DNA from: Kocuria sp.
GTDB taxonomy: Bacteria; Actinomycetota; Actinomycetes; Actinomycetales; Micrococcaceae
Length of the DNA stretch: 34,574 bases
Assembly: GCF_030536815.1 (NCBI RefSeq)
Contig: NZ_JAUNPE010000012.1
Location: 1 to 34,574 of the forward strand
Direction of reading: 5' to 3'
Part shown: positions 7,774 through 15,782 of the stretch, in pieces
How the letters are laid out: each line of letters opens with the position of its first letter
Numbering within the stretch: the stretch's first letter is position 1
The notes under the pieces: model-generated
Told to the model about the DNA's origin: nothing
The model's input: only the letters and a program-made list of their open reading frames with translations
The model's database searches: none
Position numbers and translations under genes: made by a program

Positions 7774-8901
7774 TCAGACGAGCGAGACCATCATGGCTTC
7801 GAAGGCCAGTTGCGCGCTGACATTGGTGCGGATCCGGTCCCTGGTCTCACTGATCACATCAATACGTTCCAGGGTCTGTTCCGCGCTGCTGTTGACGGCG
7901 TAGTCCTGGATGTCACGCGTGAGGTGCTGGTTGATCAGTTCGGTTCCGGTGTGCAGCTGCACGCTGAGCACGTCACGGTAGAACGTGGTCAGATCGATCA
8001 GGAAACGGTCCAGGGTGTCCGTCTGAATCCGGCGGGAGCGCCGTTTTTGATCCGCTTCTAAACGGTTGAGCGCACCGCGGATCGCGGGCGGCATCCGACC
8101 GGATTCGGGTGCACCGAGGGCCACGAGCAACTGCGCGCGTTCCTCGTCGTTACGGGCTTCCGCGTTGGCGGCGGACTCGTCCACCGCGAGCCGGTGCAAC
8201 CGGTCGGCCGCGCGGACGGCCTGGGTCACACCGCGCATGTTCAGCGGCAGGGACACCACTTCTTGGCGGCGCGTGCGGGCGTCGTCGTAGAGGGCCAGGC
8301 GGGTGGCGATTCCCACGTGGCACTGGGCCAGCCGCGCGCATTCAACGGCGCGTTCCTGACTCACGCTGTGCCGACTGACGAGCAGCTGGGCCACGTCCTG
8401 GGCGGAAGGAACTTTCAGGGTGACGGGACGGCAACGCGAGCGGATGGTCACCAGCACATCCATGGGGGAGGGCGCGCACAGCAACCAAATGGTGTGCGGC
8501 GGGGGTTCTTCGATGGCCTTGAGCATCACGTTGGAGGTGCGCTCGGTCATCCGGTCCGCGTCCTCCACGATCATCACGCGCCACTGACCCACCGACGGGC
8601 GGTCCTGCGCCTTGACCACGAGCTCGCGGGCTTCCTCGATGCTGATCTGGGGGTTTTCCGTGACGAAGTGCATGACATCCGCGTGCGACCCCGCAAAGGC
8701 CGTGCGGCACGCGTGACACTCACCGCAGCCGGTGCCGTGTTCGCACAACAGCGCCGCAGCCAATGCTCGCGCGGCGGTGGAACGACCGGAACCCGGTGGG
8801 CCGGTGAACAGCCACGCATGAGTGGGGTTGTTGTCCCGGGCGGCGCGTTCGAGCTGTTCCACCACGTGATGCTGGCCCACGAGCTGATCCCACACGGTCA
8901 T
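7774..8901 (-). CDS. holB: DNA polymerase III subunit delta'
   Basis: The 375-residue protein is the clamp-loader subunit that works with DnaX and delta to place the sliding clamp on primed DNA. It has an AAA+ N-terminal part with GPPGSGRS at 34-41, a zinc-binding cluster C53, C59, C62, C65, a Walker B-like 'VMIVEDADRM', 'NVMLKAIEEPPPHTIWLL' and the conserved 'SRCR' arginine finger. Walker A has Arg where an active ATPase has Lys, in line with delta' being a non-hydrolysing subunit. Start ATG 8901 overlaps the tmk stop as ATGA, indicating translational coupling. The tmk-holB order is common in actinobacteria. Confidence 0.93.
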   Translation of the reverse strand: MTVWDQLVGQHHVVEQLERAARDNNPTHAWLFTGPPGSGRSTAARALAAALLCEHGTGCGECHACRTAFAGSHADVMHFVTENPQISIEEARELVVKAQDRPSVGQWRVMIVEDADRMTERTSNVMLKAIEEPPPHTIWLLCAPSPMDVLVTIRSRCRPVTLKVPSAQDVAQLLVSRHSVSQERAVECARLAQCHVGIATRLALYDDARTRRQEVVSLPLNMRGVTQAVRAADRLHRLAVDESAANAEARNDEERAQLLVALGAPESGRMPPAIRGALNRLEADQKRRSRRIQTDTLDRFLIDLTTFYRDVLSVQLHTGTELINQHLTRDIQDYAVNSSAEQTLERIDVISETRDRIRTNVSAQLAFEAMMVSLV

Positions 8902-9533
8902 GGCAGCACCTCCGCAAGACGCCTGAGAATCTGATCGGTGATGACCTGGGCGGGTTGATCCGCGCTCAACACCAGGTACCGCTCCGGCGCGGCGGCGGCG
9001 AGTTCACGGAAGGCCTGATTGACCACCGTGTGGAAGTCACGGTCCTCACCCTCCATGCGGTCGGCCGAGCAGCCTCGGTCGGTGCGGCGACTCTCGGCCA
9101 CGGAGGTCTCCACATCCAGCAACACGGTGAGGTCGGGCGTCAAACCGCGTAGCGCCCACTCGTTGAGTTCCTGGACGTTCCCCAGCCCCAGGCCGCGGGC
9201 GGCGCCCTGATACGCCACGGAGGAATCCACGAACCGGTCGGAGATCACCACGTCACCGCGCTCGATGGCGGGGCGGATGAACCGGTTCACGTGATCCGCA
9301 CGGGCGGAGGCGAACAACAGGGCCTCCGTGTGGGGATCCACCGGCGCGTGGGTGGGATCGAGCACGAGCCCGCGCACGGATTCGGCCAGGGGAGTGCCCC
9401 CGGGCTCGCGCGTGCGGGCCACGGTGCGCCCCTGGGATTCAAGGGCGCGCGCCACCGCCCGGACCTGGGTGGATTTCCCGGCCCCGTCCCCGCCTTCGAA
9501 GACGAGCAGTGCACCGCGCGCAGTCTCATTCAC
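8898..9533 (-). CDS. tmk: Thymidylate kinase
   Basis: This 211-residue enzyme phosphorylates dTMP to dTDP with ATP. It shows the P-loop FEGGDGAGKST (Lys20), 'TREPGGTPLAESVRGLVL', the DRF motif in 'VVISDRFVDSSVAYQGAARGLG' and a LID region. Start GTG 9533 lies 7 nt after a TACAGT -10 element on the minus strand (9546-9541), so the transcript is probably leaderless. It is first in an operon with holB (4-nt overlap) and the lipoprotein peptidase, and is divergent from the PLP enzyme. Confidence 0.95.
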   Translation of the reverse strand: MNETARGALLVFEGGDGAGKSTQVRAVARALESQGRTVARTREPGGTPLAESVRGLVLDPTHAPVDPHTEALLFASARADHVNRFIRPAIERGDVVISDRFVDSSVAYQGAARGLGLGNVQELNEWALRGLTPDLTVLLDVETSVAESRRTDRGCSADRMEGEDRDFHTVVNQAFRELAAAAPERYLVLSADQPAQVITDQILRRLAEVLP

Positions 9534-9540
9534 GCGCTCA

Positions 9541-9546
9541 ACTGTA
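9541..9546 (-). promoter_or_regulatory. -10 element of the tmk-holB operon (leaderless)
   Basis: TACAGT on the minus strand ends 7 nt before the GTG start of tmk. This spacing predicts transcription starting at the start codon. No convincing -35 hexamer was found. Confidence 0.5.
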
Positions 9547-9591
9547 CCGAGTGTGACCGACAGGCTGTACGCCGAACTGCCCGGGTGCAGT

Positions 9592-9611
9592 GCGAGCGCC
9601 GCGGCGCTCGC
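9592..9611. promoter_or_regulatory. Perfect 20-bp palindrome, candidate operator
   Basis: GCGAGCGCC (9592-9600) and GGCGCTCGC (9603-9611) flank a central GC and make a perfect 20-bp palindrome. It spans about -36 to -17 relative to the predicted start at 9628, covering the place of the -35 hexamer and spacer of the PLP-enzyme promoter. A repressor bound there would block RNA polymerase. A hairpin role is unlikely because it would not be transcribed from this promoter. Confidence 0.5.
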
Positions 9612-9615
9612 GCAT

Positions 9616-9621
9616 TACCCT
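9616..9621 (+). promoter_or_regulatory. -10 element of the PLP-enzyme gene (leaderless)
   Basis: TACCCT lies 6 nt before ATG 9628, a leaderless arrangement. No good -35 hexamer is present; its position is occupied by the 20-bp palindrome. Confidence 0.5.
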
Positions 9622-9627
9622 GGAACC

Positions 9628-10758
9628 ATGCGTAAAGACACAGTGGTCGTCTCCGGCGGCCGACCCGCCCACGAGCACGACGCTCCCGTGAACCCGCCCG
9701 TGGTCCTCACCTCCACCTATCGAGGTGCCGGTGATCTCAACGACCGGGACCGCACGTATGCGCGGTTCACCAACCCCACGTGGGAGGCGTTCGAGGACGT
9801 TCTCGCCGACCTCGAGGACGCTCCGATTCCCGCGCTCAGCTACGCCTCCGGTATGGCCGCCGTTGCGTCCGTGCTGACGCTGGTTCCCGTGGGCGGCACC
9901 CTGGTCATGCCTCAGCACTGCTACCAGGGGACCCTCCAGCTGGCTCACCGGCTCGAGGAGCGTGGGATTTTCGCCGTACGCACCGTGGACGTCGCTGATA
10001 CCGACGCCACGATCGCGGCCCTCCGTGGCGCGGACGTCCTGTGGCTGGAAAGCCCCACCAACCCCATGCTCGAGGTTGCCGATCTGCCCGCCGTGCTTGC
10101 CGCGGCCCGCGAGGCCGGTGTGCTGTCCTGCGTGGACAACACGTTCGCGACTCCTCTGCTGCAGCGGCCGCTCACCCTCGGCGCGGATCTCGTGGTGCAC
10201 TCGGTCACCAAGTACCTGGCCGGCCATTCCGACGTCGTTCTGGGCGCCGTGGTCTGCTCCACACCCGAGCTGCGGGCGAACCTCAAGAAACAGCGCTCGC
10301 TCGAGGGCGCCATCCCCGGTCCCTTCGAGGCGTGGCTCGCGCTGCGTGGCGTGCGCACGTTGTCCGTGCGACTCGAACGCTCCATGGCCAGCGCCGCCGA
10401 GCTGGCTCGTCGGCTCAGTGCGCACCCCGGGGTGTCCGAGGTTCGGTACCCGGGACTACCGGGCGACCCGGGTCACGAACGCGCTGCGGCCCAGATGGAC
10501 GGCGGATTCGGTTCGATCATCTCGCTCGTCCCGCTCGCCGACGTCGCCGCGACCCAAACGCTCGTGGAGGGCCTGAGTGTGTGGACCCCGGCCACGTCCC
10601 TGGGTGGCGTGGAGTCCTTGGTGGAGCGGCGGCGTCGGCACCACGACGAACCGGACACCGTACCGGACACCCTGTTGCGGCTGTCCGTGGGAATTGAGAA
10701 CGTGGATGACTTGTGGGAGGACCTGAAAGCGGGTCTGGACGAACTGGTAGATCGGTAG
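9628..10758 (+). CDS. PLP-dependent trans-sulfuration enzyme (cystathionine gamma-synthase/lyase family)
   Basis: The 376-residue protein belongs to the Cys/Met metabolism PLP-dependent family. Visible features are 'NPPVVLTSTYRG' (substrate entry), 'YARFTNPTWEAFE' (cofactor phosphate contact from the neighbouring subunit), 'SYASGMAAVASVL', 'WLESPTNPMLEVADL', 'CVDNTFATPLLQRPLTLGADLVVHSVTKYLAGHSDVVLG' with the Schiff-base Lys195, and the C-terminal 'TPATSLGGVESLVERRRRH'. These enzymes interconvert cysteine and homocysteine precursors through cystathionine; sequence alone does not separate synthase (metB) from lyase. ATG 9628 is preferred over upstream in-frame codons because of the leaderless -10 and because family members begin with a short 'T-x-x-V-x-G' segment. 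Confidence 0.85.
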   Translation: MRKDTVVVSGGRPAHEHDAPVNPPVVLTSTYRGAGDLNDRDRTYARFTNPTWEAFEDVLADLEDAPIPALSYASGMAAVASVLTLVPVGGTLVMPQHCYQGTLQLAHRLEERGIFAVRTVDVADTDATIAALRGADVLWLESPTNPMLEVADLPAVLAAAREAGVLSCVDNTFATPLLQRPLTLGADLVVHSVTKYLAGHSDVVLGAVVCSTPELRANLKKQRSLEGAIPGPFEAWLALRGVRTLSVRLERSMASAAELARRLSAHPGVSEVRYPGLPGDPGHERAAAQMDGGFGSIISLVPLADVAATQTLVEGLSVWTPATSLGGVESLVERRRRHHDEPDTVPDTLLRLSVGIENVDDLWEDLKAGLDELVDR

Positions 10759-10761
10759 ACT
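10756..10761 (+). promoter_or_regulatory. -10 element of the DUF2516 gene
   Basis: TAGACT lies 7 nt upstream of GTG 10769 and overlaps the stop codon region of the preceding gene. The arrangement predicts a leaderless transcript independent of the PLP enzyme. Confidence 0.45.
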
Positions 10762-10768
10762 GAACAAC

Positions 10769-11119
10769 GTGACCTCAATCCCCTGGGCCATTGCACTGGC
10801 CAGTTACCTGGACTACGCCATCACGCTGGTGGTGGCCGCGCTGAGCCTCATGGCCGCCCTGGACTGCGTGCGCCGTTCCGCGCCGCAGTTCGAGCGCGCC
10901 TGGAAACGGACCAAGACCTTTTGGCTGGCGTTGACCGCCGGCGCCGCCGTGGTGAGCGTCCTGAGCGCGGTGTTCTCCACCATGTCGCTGATCAGCAGCG
11001 GCTATCCGGGTCAAGGGTCATTGATTCTCATGCTGATTGCCGCGACCATTGCCGGCGTCTATCTGGCCGACGTGAAGCCAGCGGTGTCCAGCGAGTCCGG
11101 CAATCCCGGTTACTGGTAA
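10769..11119 (+). CDS. DUF2516 family small membrane protein
   Basis: This 116-residue protein has three hydrophobic segments, at about residues 11-33, 49-74 and 84-101. Its layout fits the actinobacterial DUF2516 family: 'ALDCVRRSAPQFERAWKRTKTFWLALT' between the first two helices and the closing 'GVYLADVKPAVSSES...GYW'. The function of the family is unknown. GTG 10769 begins 10 nt after the stop of the PLP gene and has its own TAGACT -10 element, so it may be expressed from both promoters. Confidence 0.8.
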   Translation: MTSIPWAIALASYLDYAITLVVAALSLMAALDCVRRSAPQFERAWKRTKTFWLALTAGAAVVSVLSAVFSTMSLISSGYPGQGSLILMLIAATIAGVYLADVKPAVSSESGNPGYW

Positions 11120-11151
11120 GCCGTCCTCACCGGTGTGCCGGTACCGCCCGC

Positions 11152-11943
11152 TCAGTGGGTTTTCACCGCGTCCCACGCGACCGTGAGCTCCCCCAGGCGC
11201 CAACGGGATTCACGGTGCAGCACGGGCCAACCCTCGGCGCGCAACCGTGCGCACATCGCCAACCAACGTTGCCGGGATCCGAAGGATGCCAGAGGAGCGA
11301 GGGTCAGCCACGCGGCGTCGGCGGCGGCGAGGAAGTGCTGGATGCGCTCGCCGGGCACGTTGTGATGAATCAAAGCCTTGGGCAGGCGTTCGGCCACGTC
11401 CGACGGGCGCTCGAAGCTCCCGAGCTGCATGCTGATCGTCAGGGTCAACGGGCCGGTGGCATCGCAGCAGATCCAGGTGGCCCTGCGGCCGATCTCGTCG
11501 CACGTGCCGTCCATGAACACTCCGCCCGGTGCCAACCGTGAACACGCGAGTTCCCACGCGGCCGGAACATCGCGCTCGTCGTACTGGCGCAACACGTTGA
11601 AGGCGCGGATGAACGCGGGGGAGCGGCCGGGAATCGGAATCTCGAAGCCGCCGCGCCGGAAGCTCAACCCGGGACGGGAAAACGCTTGCGCCGCGGCCAC
11701 GCGATCCGGATCGATCTCCACACCCACCACCTCGATATCGGGGCGCACGCGCAAGAACCGGTCGCTCATCTCGACCGTGGTGGTGGCGGCCGCTCCGAAG
11801 CCCAGATCGACCACGAAAGGATCCGTCGCGCGGCGGAGCACGGAGGCCAGCGGGCCGAGGGCATAGCGGTCCGCGCGGCGCAATCGATTGGGGTTGGTGG
11901 TACCCCGGGTGACGGTTCCTACGGGGCGGGAGCGGGCTGGCAC
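11152..11943 (-). CDS. Class I SAM-dependent methyltransferase
   Basis: The 263-residue product contains the SAM-binding motif I 'FVVDLGFGAAATTTVEM', an acidic motif II 'EVVGVEIDPDRVAAAQAF', and a post-motif 'RLAPGGVFMDGTCDEIGRRA', indicating a Rossmann-type methyltransferase of the class I fold. The substrate is not evident. GTG 11943 is chosen because a TACAGT -10 element (minus strand, 11955-11950) ends 6 nt before it; an in-frame ATG at 12000 would add 19 residues without a clear ribosome site. It is divergent from gpmA, with about 77 bp between the two starts. Confidence 0.75.
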   Translation of the reverse strand: MPARSRPVGTVTRGTTNPNRLRRADRYALGPLASVLRRATDPFVVDLGFGAAATTTVEMSDRFLRVRPDIEVVGVEIDPDRVAAAQAFSRPGLSFRRGGFEIPIPGRSPAFIRAFNVLRQYDERDVPAAWELACSRLAPGGVFMDGTCDEIGRRATWICCDATGPLTLTISMQLGSFERPSDVAERLPKALIHHNVPGERIQHFLAAADAAWLTLAPLASFGSRQRWLAMCARLRAEGWPVLHRESRWRLGELTVAWDAVKTH

Positions 11944-12020
11944 ATCGTCACTGTAACGGCGCTGGGTGACACACGCGAATAACACGTGCCAACGGCTCAC
12001 GCGGGTGGAAGAATGAGGCC

Positions 12021-12779
12021 ATGGCTAATGATTCAGCAACACACAAGCTCATCCTCCTGCGCCACGGGCAATCGGAGTGGAACGAGAAGAACCTGTTCAC
12101 CGGCTGGGTGGATGTGCCGCTGACCGAGAAGGGCAGGGCTGAGGCCAAGCGCGGTGGTGAGTTGATCAAGGACAACGACCTCGCACCGGACGTTCTCCAC
12201 ACGTCACTGCTGCGCCGGGCCATCAACACGGCCAATATCGCCCTGGACGCCGCGGACCGGCACTGGATTCCCGTCAAGCGTTCGTGGCGCCTGAATGAGC
12301 GCCACTACGGCGACCTGCAGGGCAAGGACAAGACGCAGGTGCGCGACCAGTACGGTGAGGACCAATTCATGGTGTGGCGCCGTTCCTACGACACCCCGCC
12401 TCCCGCACTGGATGACTCCTCCGAGTTCTCGCAGGCCGGTGACCCCCGCTACGCGGACGTGGCGGACCTGCCCCGTACCGAGTGCCTCAAGGACGTACTC
12501 GAGCGCTTCCTGCCGTACTGGCAGGAGCAGATCGTCCCGGACCTGAAGGCCGGTAAGACCGTGCTCGTGGCCGCGCACGGTAACTCGTTGCGGGCGCTCG
12601 TGAAGCACCTGGACGATATTTCCGACGAGGACATCGCCGGGTTGAACATCCCCACCGGTATCCCGCTGTACTTCGAGCTGGACCACAACCTCAAGCCGGT
12701 CACGATCGGCGGTGCCTACCTGGATCCCGAGGCAGCTGCCGAATCGATCAAGGCCGTAGCCAACCAGGGCAAGAAGTAA
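12021..12779 (+). CDS. gpmA: 2,3-bisphosphoglycerate-dependent phosphoglycerate mutase
   Basis: The 252-residue glycolytic enzyme interconverts 3- and 2-phosphoglycerate through a phosphohistidine. The signature [27 protein letters not shown] has the catalytic His15. '[12 protein letters not shown]', '[22 protein letters not shown]' and '[15 protein letters not shown]' (second His) complete the active site. The length is standard for the dPGM family. ATG 12021 is preceded by AAGAAT and a 6-nt gap, which may be a leaderless start, or by GAGG as a weak ribosome site. As in mycobacteria, gpm lies beside the phosphate two-component genes. Confidence 0.96.
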   Translation: MANDSATHKLILLRHGQSEWNEKNLFTGWVDVPLTEKGRAEAKRGGELIKDNDLAPDVLHTSLLRRAINTANIALDAADRHWIPVKRSWRLNERHYGDLQGKDKTQVRDQYGEDQFMVWRRSYDTPPPALDDSSEFSQAGDPRYADVADLPRTECLKDVLERFLPYWQEQIVPDLKAGKTVLVAAHGNSLRALVKHLDDISDEDIAGLNIPTGIPLYFELDHNLKPVTIGGAYLDPEAAAESIKAVANQGKK

Positions 12780-12797
12780 CTTTCGGTTCCACCACAC

Positions 12798-12833
12798 GAA
12801 GAACGCCCCCACCGCGTGGTGGGGGCGTTCTTC
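12798..12833. terminator. Strong hairpin terminator between gpmA and phoU
   Basis: A perfect 16-bp stem (12798-12813 with 12818-12833) and a GCGT loop lie between the two convergent genes. The arms begin GAAG and end CTTC, without a long T-run, and can serve both directions. Confidence 0.88.
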
Positions 12834-12911
12834 ATAGGTTTGCGATGGGATCGGCAACGTGCTGCGCGTCGATACCGGGCGAGCGCGGCCGGGTTCTTTC
12901 GAAACTCGTGA

Positions 12912-13610
12912 TTATTCGCCGGTGTCGCTGCCGATGTGGCCGTGGCCGGTGGGGTGTGCGTCGGAGACGGGAGCCCAGTCACCGGTGACCAAGTAGGAGA
13001 CCTTGCGAGCCACGGACACGCAGTGATCGCCGATGCGCTCGAGGTAGCGAGACGCCAGAGTGACGTCCACCGCGGTGGGCACCGAGGAATCCCAGTTGGG
13101 ATCGGCCAGCATGTCGAAGACCCTCTGGTGCTTTTGATTGAGCTCGGACTTCAGTGAGTAGATCTCGTCCGCAACCGTCATGTCGCGGTCCTCGAGAACC
13201 AAGATCACCCGTTCGATCAACTGGAGATCAAGGTCGAACATTGCCGCGAAGTGATCACTCAGCGCCTCCGGGAGCACGGGCTCCGGGAAGCGCATGCGTG
13301 CCAATTGGGACAGGTGGCGAGCCAAGTCACCCATGCGTTCGAGCGAGGCGCTCATTCGCAGGGCGCCCACGATCATGCGGAGGTCGGAGGCAACGGGGGA
13401 CTGCAGCGCCAGGATGTCGATGGAGCGCTCGTCCAAGTCGTTCTGGAGGAAGTCGATACGGGCGTCGTTGGAGATGACCTCTTCGGCCACCTGCACGTCC
13501 GCTTCGAGGAAAGCGACCTTGGAGCTCTTCAGTGCCTGCTGCACAAGAGTGGCGATCTGAATCAGCTCTTCACCTACCTGGTGAAGTTCAGCCTGGAAAA
13601 CCTTGCGCAC
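12912..13610 (-). CDS. phoU: Phosphate signalling regulator PhoU
   Basis: The 232-residue protein is all-helical with two PhoU repeats, including the metal-binding motifs 'RMGDLARHLSQLA' and 'RYLERIGDHCVSVARKVSYLVTG'. PhoU couples the Pst phosphate transporter to the histidine kinase and keeps the Pho regulon off when phosphate is plentiful. GTG 13610 has AAAGGA 8 nt upstream. It is divergent from senX3-regX3, the kinase/regulator pair it probably controls. No pst transporter genes are in the window. Confidence 0.95.
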   Translation of the reverse strand: MRKVFQAELHQVGEELIQIATLVQQALKSSKVAFLEADVQVAEEVISNDARIDFLQNDLDERSIDILALQSPVASDLRMIVGALRMSASLERMGDLARHLSQLARMRFPEPVLPEALSDHFAAMFDLDLQLIERVILVLEDRDMTVADEIYSLKSELNQKHQRVFDMLADPNWDSSVPTAVDVTLASRYLERIGDHCVSVARKVSYLVTGDWAPVSDAHPTGHGHIGSDTGE

Positions 13611-13759
13611 AGAGAGCGTCCTTTCGTTCAGAGCATTCGTTGGTCACGTAGTTTACGCGATACTGCTGTCCAGCCGGCAGCTCGAACCCGGAGGGACACG
13701 ATGCATACGCACGAGCGCTCTCACACTCGCAGGGGCGAATGAACTGTGACTCACCCCGA

Positions 13760-13789
13760 GGTGAACGTTGGTTGAACCCGGTGTGCAAC
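13760..13789. promoter_or_regulatory. PHO-box-like direct repeat (PhoP/RegX3 binding site)
   Basis: GGTGAAC 13760-13766 and GTTGAAC 13771-13777 are spaced 11 bp start to start, and GTGCAAC 13783-13789 may be a third unit. On the other strand they read GTTCAAC and GTTCACC, matching the direct-repeat units bound by PhoP of Streptomyces and RegX3 of mycobacteria. The site is about 50-80 bp upstream of the predicted senX3 start, suggesting autoregulation, and could also act on phoU. Confidence 0.6.
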
Positions 13790-13825
13790 GCCCGGAATGC
13801 GCGCCGAGCGCTCGATCCCTCCGTC

Positions 13826-13831
13826 TAAGCT
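13826..13831 (+). promoter_or_regulatory. -10 element of senX3-regX3 (leaderless)
   Basis: TAAGCT ends 7 nt before GTG 13839, predicting a leaderless senX3 transcript. The -35 region is poor, as expected for a promoter activated by a PhoB-type regulator bound upstream. Confidence 0.5.
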
Positions 13832-13838
13832 GGGCAGG

Positions 13839-15032
13839 GTGAGCATGACCTCCGTTGCCCTTCTCGCGGGCTTTGTCGGTTTCCTGCTCGGCATCAGTGG
13901 ATTGGTCGCCGTGCGGGTCAGCCAGCGTCGCCGCCGTTCCGCGGTGACCGTGGAAGAACCCACCCTGCCCGAGGGGACCGCCGAGATCCTGGCCGCCCTC
14001 GGTCTGGCCTACGTGGTGGTCGACGGGGTGGACGGCGTGATCAGGGCGTCCCCGGCCGCCTACGCGTACGGGATCGTCCGGGGCCACACCGTGGTTCACC
14101 CGGAGTTGCTGCAGATGATCAGACGCACCAGGCGCAACGGCGCGGTCGAGGAAAGGCGCTTGGAAATCACTCGCGGCACGTTGGAGAAGAGCGCTCTCGT
14201 GCTGGACATTCGCGTGGTCACCATTGCGGAGGAATACATTCTTCTCCTCGCCGACGACGAAACCGATATCGTTCGCGCACAGTCCATCCGTAACGACTTC
14301 GTAGCGAATGTGTCTCACGAGCTCAAGACGCCCGTGGGTGCGATCAGTTTGCTTTCCGAGGCTCTCGCGGACGCCGCCGAGGACCAGGAGGCCGTGCGGC
14401 ACTTCGCGAACAGCCTGCACAAGGAGGCGGTGCGGTTGACCGCACTGGTCCAGGACATCATCGAACTGTCCCGGTTGCAGGGCGCCGACGTGGTGTCGAA
14501 GGGGACCGTGGTGGACTTGAACAAAGTGGTGAGTGAGGCGGTGGATCGCACCCGCCTGACCGCCGAGGCCAAGGGCATTTGCATCAAGGTGGGGGGCACC
14601 CTCAAGACCCCGGTCTACGGGGATCCGGACCTCCTGGTGACAGCCACACGCAATCTCATAGACAACGCAGTGCGGTATTCGCCGGAGAACACTCGCGTGG
14701 GTGTTGGGCTGCGGGAACGGGACGGCACGGCCCAACTCATGGTCACTGATCAGGGCCCGGGGATACCCGACGCTGAGCAGGACCGCATTTTCGAGCGCTT
14801 TTACCGTGTGGACAGCGCGCGCTCACGCCAGACCGGAGGCACAGGACTGGGGTTGAGCATCGTCAAGCATGTGATGGCCCAGCACGGCGGGGAGGTATCC
14901 GTGTGGTCGCAGTCCGGGCGAGGATCCACCTTCACGCTGGTGATTCCCCAAGCGGAGGACCTGGACGAACTCAACGGCACGGTGGCCGTCTCCACCAATG
15001 AACGTATGCACCTAGAGGAGGAGCGTAAGTGA
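13839..15032 (+). CDS. senX3: Phosphate-sensing histidine kinase SenX3/PhoR
   Basis: This membrane sensor kinase of 397 residues has one N-terminal transmembrane segment (about residues 4-27, 'SVALLAGFVGFLLGISGLVAVRV'), a basic stop-transfer stretch, a PAS-like region ('AYVVVDGVDGVIRASPAAYAYG'), a HisKA domain with phospho-acceptor His160 in 'NDFVANVSHELKTPVGA', and an HATPase domain with N-box 'NLIDNAVRYSPE' and G-boxes 'DQGPGIPD' and 'GGTGLGLSIVKHV'. GTG 13839 is chosen for its leaderless -10; ATG 13845 is a close alternative. Its stop overlaps the regX3 start as GTGA. The short periplasmic part suggests it senses through PhoU/Pst rather than directly. Confidence 0.93.
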   Translation: MSMTSVALLAGFVGFLLGISGLVAVRVSQRRRRSAVTVEEPTLPEGTAEILAALGLAYVVVDGVDGVIRASPAAYAYGIVRGHTVVHPELLQMIRRTRRNGAVEERRLEITRGTLEKSALVLDIRVVTIAEEYILLLADDETDIVRAQSIRNDFVANVSHELKTPVGAISLLSEALADAAEDQEAVRHFANSLHKEAVRLTALVQDIIELSRLQGADVVSKGTVVDLNKVVSEAVDRTRLTAEAKGICIKVGGTLKTPVYGDPDLLVTATRNLIDNAVRYSPENTRVGVGLRERDGTAQLMVTDQGPGIPDAEQDRIFERFYRVDSARSRQTGGTGLGLSIVKHVMAQHGGEVSVWSQSGRGSTFTLVIPQAEDLDELNGTVAVSTNERMHLEEERK

Positions 15033-15709
15033 CCCGCATTCTGATGGTCGAGGACGAAGAGTCTCTCAGCGATCCCCTGGCGTATTTGCTGGGCAAAGAG
15101 GGATTTGAAGTGACCGTGGTGGCCGATGGCCTCTCCGCGGTCAGCGAGTTCGATCGGTCAGGAGCGGATCTTGTCCTCCTGGATCTGATGCTGCCCGGTC
15201 AGTCGGGCACGGAGGTCTGCAAGCAGATCCGGCAGCGGTCGACCGTTCCCATCATCATGCTCACCGCCAAGGACGCCGAGATCGACAAGGTCCTGGGACT
15301 CGAACTGGGCGCGGACGACTACGTGACCAAACCGTATTCCGCCCGTGAACTCGTGGCTCGGATCCGAGCCGTGCTGCGGCGTCGGGCGGAACCCGACGAG
15401 CTGATGACCGCGACCGTCGCTGCGGGCCCGGTGCGCATGGACGTGGAACGCCACGTGGTCAATGTTGCCGGCGAGGCCGTGACCATGCCGCTCAAAGAGT
15501 TCGAGCTCCTGGAGATGTTGCTCCGCAACGCGGGCCGGGTGTTGACCCGCGGGCAGCTCATCGACAGGGTGTGGGGATCCGATTACGTGGGTGACACCAA
15601 AACCCTGGACGTGCACATCAAGCGTTTGCGTTCCAAGGTCGAACCGGACCCTTCGCAACCCCGTCACATCGTGACGGTGCGCGGTCTGGGATACAAGTTC
15701 GAGGCCTGA
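15029..15709 (+). CDS. regX3: Phosphate response regulator RegX3/PhoP
   Basis: The 226-residue regulator has a receiver domain with acidic pocket E8/D9, phospho-acceptor Asp52 in 'LVLLDLMLPGQSG' and Lys101 in 'YVTKPYSARELVARI', followed by an OmpR/PhoB winged helix ('LKEFELLEMLLRNAGRVLTRGQLIDRVWG', 'TKTLDVHIKRLRSKVEPDPSQPRHIVTVRGLGYKFEA'). It is phosphorylated by the upstream kinase and would bind GTTCACC-type repeats. GTG 15029 overlaps the senX3 stop by 4 nt and has GAGGAGGAG just upstream. Confidence 0.96.
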   Translation: MTRILMVEDEESLSDPLAYLLGKEGFEVTVVADGLSAVSEFDRSGADLVLLDLMLPGQSGTEVCKQIRQRSTVPIIMLTAKDAEIDKVLGLELGADDYVTKPYSARELVARIRAVLRRRAEPDELMTATVAAGPVRMDVERHVVNVAGEAVTMPLKEFELLEMLLRNAGRVLTRGQLIDRVWGSDYVGDTKTLDVHIKRLRSKVEPDPSQPRHIVTVRGLGYKFEA

Positions 15710-15724
15710 AAAGGGTCTGACACG

Positions 15725-15763
15725 GTGAGAGGGCCTCATCCCGGTGGGATGAGGCCCTCTCAC
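15725..15763. terminator. Hairpin terminator after regX3
   Basis: A perfect 18-bp stem (15725-15742 with 15746-15763) with a 3-nt loop separates regX3 from the convergent lipoprotein gene. No T-run follows on the plus strand. Confidence 0.82.
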
Positions 15764-15782
15764 GTCAAGGCTGGCTGTTCGG

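Noticed and set aside
7774..8901. Loss of function in holB because Walker A has Arg instead of Lys
   Set aside because: Delta' does not hydrolyse ATP and the same change is common in actinobacterial delta' proteins.
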